DNA of 64,000 nucleotides from NCBI GenBank assembly GCA_022841915.1, contig JALHQN010000011.1, forward strand, positions 62,001-126,000, read 5' to 3'. Positions 1-7,295 of this stretch are shown here, piece by piece. Made by a program: the position numbers and the translations under genes. The number at the start of each line of letters is the position of its first letter. Position 1 is the stretch's first letter. The notes below the pieces were generated by a model. It saw only the letters and a program-made list of their open reading frames with translations. It was not told the DNA's origin and ran no database searches. Source of the stretch: Burkholderiales bacterium (GTDB taxonomy: Bacteria > Pseudomonadota > Gammaproteobacteria > Burkholderiales > WYBJ01).

Positions 1-1
1 G

Positions 2-640
2 CTGCAATGGGCAGCAGCCGCGCGCGAAGCCGAGCGCCAAGGGTTCGATGCAATGGTGCTAGCAAGCATCCCTTCGCCCATGATCAGGGAACTGCGCACG
101 CTGGTGAACATCCCCATCGTCGGCTACGGCGAAACGGCCTTCAACCTCGCCGGCCTGTATGGACGCAAGGTCGGCATGCTGTTCTTCAACATCAACCGGC
201 ACGACTTCTGGCTGGAGCAGGTGCGTCAGTGGGGTGTGGCCGAGCGCTTCGCCGGCATCGCCGCCGCCGGGGTGACCTTCGACGACGTGGTCAGCGCCCA
301 TGTGGATCCGAGCAAGCTGCAAGGCGTGGTCGAGCGCATCGTCGCCAATGGCGAGAAGCTCGCGCGTGAAGCGGGGGCCGACGTGATCGTGCCGGGCGAA
401 ATGCCGATGAACCTGCTGCTTGCCAAGGCCGGCGTGCATCACATCGGCGGCGCCACGGTAATCGATGGTATCGCCACCTGTTTCAAGATGGCCGAAACGC
501 TGGTGAGCCTCAAGCAGCTTGCCGGCATGACGCCTAGCCGGCGCGGCTATTTCCATGCGCCCCCCGATCCCGAGCGGGTCGACCAGGTGCTCAAGTTCTA
601 CGGCTTGCAGGATCTGGGCAAGCGTATTCCGGAGGCGTGA
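2..640 (+). CDS. Asp/Glu/hydantoin racemase-family protein, 5' truncated by window edge
   Basis: The open frame runs in from the window edge, so the N-terminus is missing; an internal ATG at 53 lies inside the fold and is probably not the start. The stretch GFDAMVLAS, the segment NIPIVGYGETAF and the stretch GADVIVPGEMPMN line up with the two half-sites of Asp/Glu and hydantoin racemases. Both positions that carry the catalytic cysteines in that family are changed here: Ser (codon 65-67) and Glu (codon 398-400). Family membership looks sound, but racemase activity is doubtful; a decarboxylase or isomerase relative is possible. The gene ends 1 nt before the ATG of a Bug binding protein, which suggests that the two are co-transcribed and that its substrate may be a small organic acid. 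Confidence 0.75.
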   Translation: MQWAAAAREAERQGFDAMVLASIPSPMIRELRTLVNIPIVGYGETAFNLAGLYGRKVGMLFFNINRHDFWLEQVRQWGVAERFAGIAAAGVTFDDVVSAHVDPSKLQGVVERIVANGEKLAREAGADVIVPGEMPMNLLLAKAGVHHIGGATVIDGIATCFKMAETLVSLKQLAGMTPSRRGYFHAPPDPERVDQVLKFYGLQDLGKRIPEA

Positions 641-641
641 G

Positions 642-1649
642 ATGACCGGCCAACCCATCGTGCATCGGCACTTGGCATCCCGCATCGGCTGGCTGCGCGC
701 CCTGCTCGCCGTAGCGGGGCTAACACTGCTCGGCGCGCAGGCCGTCTCGGCGCAGCATTACCCTTCGAGACCTCTACGCATGGTCGTGCCGTTCCCGGGC
801 GGAGGTCCCGCGGATCAATTCGCCCGCATACTCGCTGATCGGCTGAGCCGCGGCCTCGGCCAACCGGTGGTCGTGCTGCCCAAGGAGGGCGCGGGCACGA
901 TCATCGGCGTCGACTACGCGGCGAAGTCCTCGCCCGACGGCCATACGATCCTGCTGGCCACCGACTCGGTCGCCATCAATACCGCGAGCGGCCGCAAGCT
1001 GCCCTACGACCTCTTCCGCGACTTGGCGCCGGTGTCACTCGTTCTACGCAGCCGCCAGATTCTCATCGCCGGGCCGTCCTCCGGCTTCGCATCGGTGAAC
1101 GACCTGGTCGCAGCGGCCAAGGCGAATCCAGGCAAATTGACTTACGGCACGTCCGGCGTCGGCACGGCCGTCCATCTTTCCACCGAACGGTTCCGTGCTG
1201 TCGCAGGGATCACGCTCACGCACGTGCCCTTCAAGGGCGTGGCGCCGGCGATGACCGACCTGCTCGCCGGCCGCGTCGACATGATGATCCTCAGCCTGGG
1301 GTTTGCGGGACAGCATATCGCGAGCGGCAAGGTGCGCGCGCTTGCCCTCGCCGACGAGAAGCGCTACGAGCAGTTCCCCGAGGTGCCCACGTTCCGGGAG
1401 CGCAGGATCGACTTCATCTCGTTCGCCTGGTACGGCGTGCTCGTACCGAAAGGCACACCCGCCGGTATCGTCACCCGCCTGAGCGAGGAAATCGGCCAGG
1501 CACTGGCGGAGCCGGAACTGCGCAAGCGCATCGCAGCCACAGCCGCAGAACCGATGCCGCTCAGTCCGCAGCGGTTCGAGGCGTTTCTGCAGGACGACGT
1601 GAAGCGCTGGCGAGACGTGATCCGAGCCAATCAGGTTCAGTTCAATTGA
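642..1649 (+). CDS. Bug-family tripartite tricarboxylate transporter substrate-binding protein (TctC-like)
   Basis: This 335-residue protein is a periplasmic solute-binding protein. The frame is open further upstream, but ATG 642 has GGAGG at 631-635 and follows the racemase-like stop by one base. Residues 1 to about 38 form a signal peptide (LRALLAVAGLTLLGAQAVSAQ). The mature part has family landmarks: PSRPLRMVVPFPGGGPADQFAR near the N-terminus, SSPDGHTILLAT, GKLTYGTSGVGTAVHL, and VPFKGVAPAMTDLLAGRVD. Bug proteins bind small carboxylates and are greatly expanded in Burkholderiales. No TctA/TctB membrane genes are present nearby. The ligand cannot be read from sequence; the upstream racemase-like gene hints at a linked substrate. 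Confidence 0.93.
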   Translation: MTGQPIVHRHLASRIGWLRALLAVAGLTLLGAQAVSAQHYPSRPLRMVVPFPGGGPADQFARILADRLSRGLGQPVVVLPKEGAGTIIGVDYAAKSSPDGHTILLATDSVAINTASGRKLPYDLFRDLAPVSLVLRSRQILIAGPSSGFASVNDLVAAAKANPGKLTYGTSGVGTAVHLSTERFRAVAGITLTHVPFKGVAPAMTDLLAGRVDMMILSLGFAGQHIASGKVRALALADEKRYEQFPEVPTFRERRIDFISFAWYGVLVPKGTPAGIVTRLSEEIGQALAEPELRKRIAATAAEPMPLSPQRFEAFLQDDVKRWRDVIRANQVQFN

Positions 1650-1703
1650 ATTGTCCGCGGACGCTGGCGACTACCGACCGGGCATCAAGACTTGGCGGTA
1701 ATC

Positions 1704-1726
1704 AGCGCTCGCGTGCGCGAGGCGCT
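1704..1726. terminator. Possible bidirectional terminator hairpin between convergent genes
   Basis: AGCGC and GCGCT arms enclose TCGC/GCGA, giving about 9 bp with one bulged G, in the 120-bp gap between the convergent Bug gene and the PqqD-like gene. There is no T-run on either side, so an intrinsic terminator is only a suggestion from position. Confidence 0.3.
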
Positions 1727-1769
1727 TCCGGCAGAGCCAGATGAACCAGTGATTCGGTCGGAAGTTGAA

Positions 1770-2090
1770 TCATCCGGGAGCTTGGCTGACCAGGCCGAGT
1801 TCCTCGAACCTCAATAGGATGCCCCGGACATGCCCGTGTAGCTCGCTGCTCACTCCGTCCGGGCCAGAAGATTCGAGCGCCTGTAGCTCAGGATGCCGCT
1901 CCGCCAGGACACGCGCCAAGGTCGTTTCGTCCAGAGGCTGCTCCGACACCAAATCGAGGAGTGTGCAGGCCGTGTCGTTGAGGAAGTGCGTCTTGCCGGA
2001 GGTGCGGTGAAACAGGACCTGCTGATCGCTGAAATCGCTAAGCAGGCGATCCCGAGTCGAGACGCCTCGCCAGCGCCGATACACGGGCAT
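1770..2090 (-). CDS. HPr-rel-A system PqqD-family peptide chaperone
   Basis: This is a PqqD-fold protein of 106 residues. The frame continues upstream, but ATG at 2090 gives MPVYRRWRGVSTRDRLLSDF, which fits PqqD-like proteins of the HPr-rel-A type (tryptophan-rich start, then a line such as QQVLFHRTSGKTHFLNDTACTLLDLV). The C-terminal part holds the winged-helix region ending in LRFEELGLVS. PqqD proteins bind precursor peptides and present them to modifying enzymes. The start lies 7 nt after the stop of an exported small protein, which implies one transcript and makes that protein a candidate client. The kinase and nucleotidyltransferase of the same system lie about 0.9 kb upstream on the same strand. 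The role of the whole system is not known. Confidence 0.8.
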   Translation of the reverse strand: MPVYRRWRGVSTRDRLLSDFSDQQVLFHRTSGKTHFLNDTACTLLDLVSEQPLDETTLARVLAERHPELQALESSGPDGVSSELHGHVRGILLRFEELGLVSQAPG

Positions 2091-2097
2091 CACGCTT

Positions 2098-2589
2098 TCA
2101 AATTTCTTTGATATTGATTCGACCGACAAAGGACTGCAAGGCCGTTGCTGAGACCAATCCGCCTCGCGACACATTTACTTGAGTAAAATTGCCGTTTTGC
2201 TTACGCCAGTACGTTCCGCCCGCTTCGCACATATCCTTGCGATTAACCAATGCCGTTTTGTCTGCGTTATAGTATTCCCCGGTTGGAATGACATTCACCT
2301 GGGCGTCCCTCGGATCGGCCCCGAGGTCGTATACCCCTGTGGGCTGCTCGTTGAGGCTGAATGTATCCAGGCAATTTGCCGGATCATTGTCAGCCAGCGT
2401 GTTTACTGTACTGATTAAGTTACTCGACCGCGCCAACGCAGCACCGCTATGCAGCGTCAGAATCGTCGGCACCGCGGCGGCGGCGCCCCGTACGAGGGCC
2501 CGGCGACGCGCGGACGGCGCTCCCGAGGTGGCCTCTCGCGACTGGGCATCGCCAGCCGGTTCTGCCTGTTTGTTCGATTGATCGGTCAC
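2098..2589 (-). CDS. Exported small protein with Tat-like leader; candidate substrate of the HPr-rel-A system
   Basis: This 163-residue protein starts at GTG 2589, with AGGAG at 2599-2603 nine bases upstream. The first 30 residues are polar; then SARRRALVRGAAAAVPTILT and HSGAALA form a twin-arginine-like signal with a predicted cut after ALA around residue 53. The mature part is about 110 residues, rich in Asn, Asp and Thr, with two cysteines (NCLDTF, DMCEAGG) and two tyrosines (GEYYN). I recognise no enzymatic domain. The gene sits directly before the PqqD-like chaperone gene, so it could be the protein that the system modifies or exports. That is inference from position only; it could also be an unrelated secreted protein. 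Confidence 0.75.
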   Translation of the reverse strand: MTDQSNKQAEPAGDAQSREATSGAPSARRRALVRGAAAAVPTILTLHSGAALARSSNLISTVNTLADNDPANCLDTFSLNEQPTGVYDLGADPRDAQVNVIPTGEYYNADKTALVNRKDMCEAGGTYWRKQNGNFTQVNVSRGGLVSATALQSFVGRINIKEI

Positions 2590-3011
2590 GACAGAGAACT
2601 CCTTATCCAGTGTTCATTGGCTACTGAACGACGATGCGGTCCCTGGAAGCAATATTCACACCCACGGCGGTTTTCGCCAACACTTGAATCACTTATAGGA
2701 AACCTCGCGTGCGCAAGCAGTCGATGTGTAAATTTCCCTGACACGAATGCTCGCTATAGAACACGCGACCGGCGACCTTGTGCCCCGCAGCATCCGGTTC
2801 GCGAAGCGCGCTTGCGTGGGGAGCCTTGAGGATATCCCCGAAACACCCGGTCGATCTTCTGTGATCCAGTTCTCGAACGCCGTCCAGCCGACGGGCAATG
2901 CAAAAACCAAAACCTCGACAGGATCGTCGACCGATCGTCCGCCCCAACCCCGCGCGGTGCTTGACCATGGCGAGTTTCCGCGTCGGGACCAGACTATCCT
3001 TTTTCGCGTAG
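2590..3011. promoter_or_regulatory. 422-bp intergenic region of the HPr-rel-A locus
   Basis: No gene is convincing here; open frames on both strands lack family likeness. The part from about 2690 to 2760 is AT-richer than its surroundings. A minus-strand TATAAG (2692-2697) could be a -10 element for the exported-protein gene, although I see no good -35. An inverted repeat GTTCA/TGAAC (2612-2616 and 2625-2629) lies just upstream of the ribosome binding site and could be an operator or leader hairpin. Confidence 0.35.
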
Positions 3012-4157
3012 TCACGCGGCTTCCGGCTTGTCCACCTCCCCGCGCCGGAGGTAACGCGCGGTCACTTTGTGGACGAAATGGCTCGCGAGCATCAGGGGCG
3101 GCATCCTCACCCAATGCGAACGGGCATAAATCAACGACCGAGCAACCCTTTGCCCTAGCCGGGAACGATCCGGATGCGAAGGAAAAAGCGCCCGCGGCAC
3201 GATCTCATCCATCAAGGAGCGGATGGGGAGTGGTGGCGCCGCGGCAGCCGAGGCCGCGAGGACCTCTAACGGAATCGGCGCGCCCAAGCAACGATTGGCA
3301 TAGCGAAGCCCGTAGAAGGCTGGTCGAACGAGCCCCAGTGCTTCGGCCCGCGGCCAGAATGCTGACCAGAATCCCGCATCCTGCGCGCTGAAGTGGGCGA
3401 GTAGATCGGCGATATCGAGCAACTCCCGAAAACCCGAATCCATCTCCCCGCCGTTGAACAAGTGGGTCATGGCGTGCAGTGTCATGTCGATGGGATCGAG
3501 GACGCTGAACGGCGTGCCCGGAACAGCGCGCGTACGTGAGAGCAGCAGATCCGCCGGCGGCTTGAGCCGGCCCGTGGGCATGACGATGTTGTGGTGCAGA
3601 TCGACCTCGACCTCGCGCTCCGGGTGGGTCATCGCGGGCAGTTCGTGCGCCCATTCACGGTAGTACTTGACGTCGTAGGCTTCCAGCGAGGCCGCCTGCC
3701 AGCCCTTGCGCAGCAGGGCGCTTTCTACGAATTCCAGACGATCGCGCGGCACTAGCAGATCAAGGTCACTGAACAGCCTTCCCGCGGCGTTAGGCGTGCC
3801 ACACAACAGGTAGGCGCATCCCTTGAGGACGACCAGGGGTGCGGGCGCCTCGTTGGCCAGCGCCCAGGCCACTCGGTCGAGCTCCCAAAGGCCCACCCGC
3901 GCGCGCGCCTCGGCGGCGATCAAGGCGCTGTTCAGAATATCAGGGACGGGATGCGCAAAGGCCGTGATCATCCCGCGCTCACGCAGCCGCCACGCCACGC
4001 GCCCCAGAACCCGGGCCCTTCGCAGCAGCCGTAGCGTGACATCGAGGTCACGAGGCGCAAGCTCGAGCAGCCATGCGGGATCCGCGACGGCATTGCACAA
4101 GCATTGGCGGATACGCGCCTCCTCCGCCGCGATGCGCGCCCGCTCAGCCGAGGTCAT
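3012..4157 (-). CDS. HPr-rel-A-associated nucleotidyltransferase family protein (NTP_transf_5-like)
   Basis: This 381-residue protein resembles the uncharacterised nucleotidyltransferases of Pfam NTP_transf_5. The central segment VLKGCAYLLCG, then GRLFSDLDLLVPRDRLEFVE, carries the D-x-D pair expected for metal binding, and EREVEVDLHHNI gives the third acidic position. The longest frame begins at 4256, but ATG 4157 overlaps the end of the kinase gene by 14 bp (4144-4157), a usual sign of translational coupling, and the extra N-terminus would lie wholly within the kinase gene. Members of this family recur beside HprK-related kinase A and PqqD-like proteins. The substrate is unknown; nucleotidyl transfer to a protein or small molecule is the family expectation. 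Confidence 0.8.
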   Translation of the reverse strand: MTSAERARIAAEEARIRQCLCNAVADPAWLLELAPRDLDVTLRLLRRARVLGRVAWRLRERGMITAFAHPVPDILNSALIAAEARARVGLWELDRVAWALANEAPAPLVVLKGCAYLLCGTPNAAGRLFSDLDLLVPRDRLEFVESALLRKGWQAASLEAYDVKYYREWAHELPAMTHPEREVEVDLHHNIVMPTGRLKPPADLLLSRTRAVPGTPFSVLDPIDMTLHAMTHLFNGGEMDSGFRELLDIADLLAHFSAQDAGFWSAFWPRAEALGLVRPAFYGLRYANRCLGAPIPLEVLAASAAAAPPLPIRSLMDEIVPRALFPSHPDRSRLGQRVARSLIYARSHWVRMPPLMLASHFVHKVTARYLRRGEVDKPEAA

Positions 4158-5091
4158 CGTTCGCGAGCCGCTCGAATGCGGCGACAGCCGAATCGAGGTC
4201 GGAATATACCAATTCGAAGCACCTGCTTGCAGTGATGATGTCACGTACGGCGACATAGGCCGACTCGCCCAGAAGCTCGTAGTTGAAGGCGTTCGCCGCC
4301 GTGCGCATGAAGGCTTCTCCCTTCGCGACCTCGCGCACCCTCAGAGCGGCTCCCGCCTGCCAACGAGGAAACACGATCCATCGCGCGGGCGCCGGGGTCT
4401 GCGCGCCCGCGACACTTCCCGCGGGTGGACGCACATGCGCCACGGTACCCTTGAGCGTCCCGGCGATTTCCGGGCCGATCCACGCCTCGGGCGCGAACTG
4501 CCGGATCACCGCGATCGAGGCATTCTTCAGCGGCATTGGCCGAGGCAAGGGCAGGAAACCGCCGCCGGCCGTGCGCATCATCCCGAACTCATCGGAGAAC
4601 AGCCGCCAGCCACGGTGTGCGAGTGCGGCGCACAGGGTGGTCTTGCCTTGCCCCGGCTGCGCAGGCATGACCACGGCGGCGCCCTGGCGCTCGAGCACGG
4701 CCGCGTGCAACATCAGAAAGGACTGGAAGCGCAGTGCGATGACAAGATTCAGGCCCCACTCGAGAACCGCCAGGCCTTGAGCCGCGGGCATGTTTTCATG
4801 CGGCTGTTGACCATCGACCGTGAAACGCACCTTGCGATGCGGCCTAGGCCGCCACTGCCAGACCTCCCGGAGGTCGAGATGGCCACTGAAGACCCGGTCG
4901 TGGCTGAGCAACGGATGTTGCGCGTAGAGCTGGCGAAACGGGGGTGCGATACCATCGGCCCGCACCCGAAAGAGCACGTCCAAGGGACCGATGCGAACCC
5001 CGACGCCCTCGCGCGCCAAGCGCGAAGCCAGTTGCTCGGGGTTCAATTCTCCGACAGTCGCGGCCTGCTGCGCGCTCAATGCGAATCCCAC
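4144..5091 (-). CDS. HprK-related kinase A (HPr-rel-A system)
   Basis: This 315-residue protein matches the HprK-related kinase A family. The N-terminal half is a family-specific region (LNPEQLASRLAREGVGVRIG). After QSFLMLHAAVLERQGAAVV comes a P-loop, PAQPGQGKTTLCAAL, then HRGWRLFSDEFGMM, which matches the acidic segment after the P-loop in HPr kinases, and LPLPRPMPLKNASI. The first glycine of the textbook P-loop is Ala. The start is GTG 5091, because an in-frame stop lies three codons upstream. No phosphotransferase HPr gene is present, so the target is probably not HPr. The gene leads a minus-strand pair with the nucleotidyltransferase. Confidence 0.85.
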   Translation of the reverse strand: MGFALSAQQAATVGELNPEQLASRLAREGVGVRIGPLDVLFRVRADGIAPPFRQLYAQHPLLSHDRVFSGHLDLREVWQWRPRPHRKVRFTVDGQQPHENMPAAQGLAVLEWGLNLVIALRFQSFLMLHAAVLERQGAAVVMPAQPGQGKTTLCAALAHRGWRLFSDEFGMMRTAGGGFLPLPRPMPLKNASIAVIRQFAPEAWIGPEIAGTLKGTVAHVRPPAGSVAGAQTPAPARWIVFPRWQAGAALRVREVAKGEAFMRTAANAFNYELLGESAYVAVRDIITASRCFELVYSDLDSAVAAFERLANDDLG

Positions 5092-5200
5092 CCGATCAAT
5101 TCAAGCGCCCCTCGCGCATTGGAAAAAGGCAACGGCTGGTTCGCGATCGAATCCAGCCGTGCTGCAACGAAATCCCGCTTCACCTAACGGCCCAGCACAA

Positions 5201-5217
5201 GCGAGGTTTAGCCTCGC
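5201..5217 (-). terminator. Hairpin downstream of the 6PGDH-like gene
   Basis: GCGAGG and CCTCGC form a perfect 6-bp stem with a 5-base loop. In the minus-strand transcript it lies just after the stop of the dehydrogenase gene and is followed by TTGTGCT rather than a clean U-run, so it is a weak terminator candidate. Confidence 0.3.
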
Positions 5218-5245
5218 AAGCGCATCGCCCCCGCCGAAGCCGCAG

Positions 5246-6130
5246 CTACTTCGGGCGCTTGTCCTCGGCCAGCTGCCTGATCACGTCCTTGCCGGTGCGA
5301 TTGCGATCGCGCGTCTCCGGTGTTTCCTTGCCGAGCGCGGTGGCGGCGATGAGTTCGAACATGTCCGCCTGACCTTGAAAGATGCGCGGCGTCATGCCCA
5401 CGCCCTCGAAGGTGCGCGCGATCTCGTGCATCTCGGGCACCCAGCGATAGGCTTTGGGCGGCAGCAGCGGCAGTGACTTCAGCAGCCAGTTGTACATGTC
5501 GGCACGCGAAGCGAGCAGCTGCTGCTCGACGATGTCCTGCACCCCGAGACGATGCGCAGCCATCAGCGTCTCGAGCATCAGGCCCTGTGTGCCCTTGTTG
5601 AACGCGCTGTAACACATCTTGACGGCACTGGCGTCGCCGAGCCGCTCGCTCAGCACATGCACGCGCAGAAACTCGTTCTCGATCTGCTTCAGATCTTCGG
5701 CACCCGCACCGGCGACGTACAAGTTCACTTTGGCACCGCCGCGCGGGGGCGGACCGACCAAGCCGCCATCGAGGCAACGCGCACCCGCATCGCGGATCAC
5801 CACATCGATCTCGCGCATGGTGTCGGGCGCCACTGCATTGCAATCGATGAACAGGGGCTTGCGCGCCTGCGCCTTGATCGCCGCCGCCGCTTCGGTCGCG
5901 AACTCGAGCCCCGCGCCCGGGTTCATCACCGACATGATGAGGTCGCACTCGGCCGTCATGCGCGCAATCGAACCCAGGTCGGTCAGTCCGGCGTCGGCAG
6001 CCATCTTGCGACTGCGATCGCTGCGCTTGTCGAGCGCGGTGAAGACCGTGTAACCCTTGTCCTTGAGTTGCATTGCCACTGCCTGCCCCATGTCCCCGGG
6101 GGTCATGAAACCTATGCGTTCGATCTTCAT
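5246..6130 (-). CDS. NAD(P)-binding 6-phosphogluconate dehydrogenase-like / beta-hydroxyacid dehydrogenase
   Basis: This 294-residue oxidoreductase belongs to the 6-phosphogluconate/3-hydroxyisobutyrate dehydrogenase superfamily. The Rossmann start MKIERIGFMTPGDMGQAVA has the dinucleotide motif with Thr-Pro replacing the usual Gly-x. CLDGGLVGPPPRGG matches the substrate-binding segment and SAVKMCYSAFNKG the catalytic lysine segment. The C-terminal half resembles the DUF1932 all-helical domain. ATG 6130 is chosen because the fold starts there and GAGAGGTGAT lies just upstream; the longer frame to 6232 adds unlikely sequence. It stands alone between the HPr-rel-A locus and a DUF3014 gene. The substrate is unknown. 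Confidence 0.88.
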   Translation of the reverse strand: MKIERIGFMTPGDMGQAVAMQLKDKGYTVFTALDKRSDRSRKMAADAGLTDLGSIARMTAECDLIMSVMNPGAGLEFATEAAAAIKAQARKPLFIDCNAVAPDTMREIDVVIRDAGARCLDGGLVGPPPRGGAKVNLYVAGAGAEDLKQIENEFLRVHVLSERLGDASAVKMCYSAFNKGTQGLMLETLMAAHRLGVQDIVEQQLLASRADMYNWLLKSLPLLPPKAYRWVPEMHEIARTFEGVGMTPRIFQGQADMFELIAATALGKETPETRDRNRTGKDVIRQLAEDKRPK

Positions 6131-6368
6131 GGGATCACCTCTCGTGTTGGGTGTGTGCATTCGGCCGGCGCCGGCGTTCGAAATCACCAGCGTAGTCGCC
6201 ATGATCGGCAACGAATGGCTGACTCGGGACACTGGGCAGTCGGGACAGCGTCGTAGCGCGACCGCGCGGGCAGTATGTCATTTCGACGCCAGAAGGCAAG
6301 CGTCACGCCGGCCGGCTGCGGAACACTTCCGCACCAGACACCCGGCCTGTGCGAGGTCGCCGCGAGGC

Positions 6369-7166
6369 TCAGCTCGGCGCCTTGGCCGGAGCAACCCGCA
6401 GCAGTTCGGCGCGAATCTCCCGCAGCTTCGCCTTGATGGTGGCGGCGTTCGCGTTGCCGATGCGCATCAATGCCTTCTGCCCGGCCGAGCGCGCCTCCAG
6501 CTCAGGATCGGCGTACTGGTACATGACCTTGGGCTGCACGAGGCGCACGGGTGCCTGCAACTGCGGCGTGTCGAGCAGATGATCGATCACCTCGATCAGC
6601 CGATCGTTGAAATAACCCTTCGGATAGCCCAGATCCACGTACGCCTGCTGGAACAGCGGATAGAAGCGCACGTACAGCGCCACGAGCTTTTGCGCATCCA
6701 CCGTCTCGACCGCTCGCATGTAGGCGGCATAGCGCACGCTGTTGTCGGGCCGCAAGCGTATGCCCTGCTCGTCGGTGGCCGTGAGGAAGGGCCCCGGCAC
6801 GGTCTTCACCGGCAACTGGCGCAGATTCACTTTCTGCCGCGGCAAATTGTCGATCGTGGCGACGACGCGACGTACGAATTCCTCGAAGATGATGCGCTCG
6901 GCGAGCGTCTGTGCGTCGACGAACTCGCCCAGTCCGGAGCGCAGGGCAGGATCCGACGCGTCGAGGTCGGGCAATGCTTGCGGCGTCTGCGGCGCGGGCA
7001 TGGGATAGGCGATCGGCGGCGGGGCAGCCGCCGTATCGGGCAACGGCGTCTCTTGCGCAGGCGGGGGGGCAAGCAAAGGCGCGGGCCGCTCGCGCTGCAA
7101 CCACAGATACGCCCCGCCACCCAGCAGCAGGACGATCAGCACGATCGCCCCCAGGATCCTCGGCAT
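6369..7166 (-). CDS. DUF3014 domain-containing membrane-anchored protein
   Basis: This protein of 265 residues opens with one membrane segment (LGAIVLIVLLLGGGAYLWL), followed by a Pro/Ala-rich linker to about residue 70. The remainder is DUF3014: SGLGEFVDAQTLAERIIFEEF, VRRVVATIDNLPRQKV, YVRFYPLFQQAYVDLGYPKGYFNDRLIEVIDHLL. The arrangement suggests an inner-membrane protein with a periplasmic domain. The function of DUF3014 is not known. The gene is flanked by short gaps from the 6PGDH-like gene and dadA, all on the minus strand. Confidence 0.85.
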   Translation of the reverse strand: MPRILGAIVLIVLLLGGGAYLWLQRERPAPLLAPPPAQETPLPDTAAAPPPIAYPMPAPQTPQALPDLDASDPALRSGLGEFVDAQTLAERIIFEEFVRRVVATIDNLPRQKVNLRQLPVKTVPGPFLTATDEQGIRLRPDNSVRYAAYMRAVETVDAQKLVALYVRFYPLFQQAYVDLGYPKGYFNDRLIEVIDHLLDTPQLQAPVRLVQPKVMYQYADPELEARSAGQKALMRIGNANAATIKAKLREIRAELLRVAPAKAPS

Positions 7167-7295
7167 GATGTGCTCGCTCGCGGTGATGATTCAGGATGGC
7201 AGCTTACCCCACCAGGCGCGCCCGGATCAGCCGCGCGGGCGCGTACGTCCGCGACTCGGCAGGCGGACTCGCGTCGCCGGAGTCGACACGCCGCG

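Noticed and set aside
2689-3114. Minus-strand 141-codon frame between the nucleotidyltransferase and the exported protein
   Set aside because: It overlaps the end of the nucleotidyltransferase gene, is rich in Arg/Ser and has no recognisable motif; a degraded gene cannot be fully excluded.
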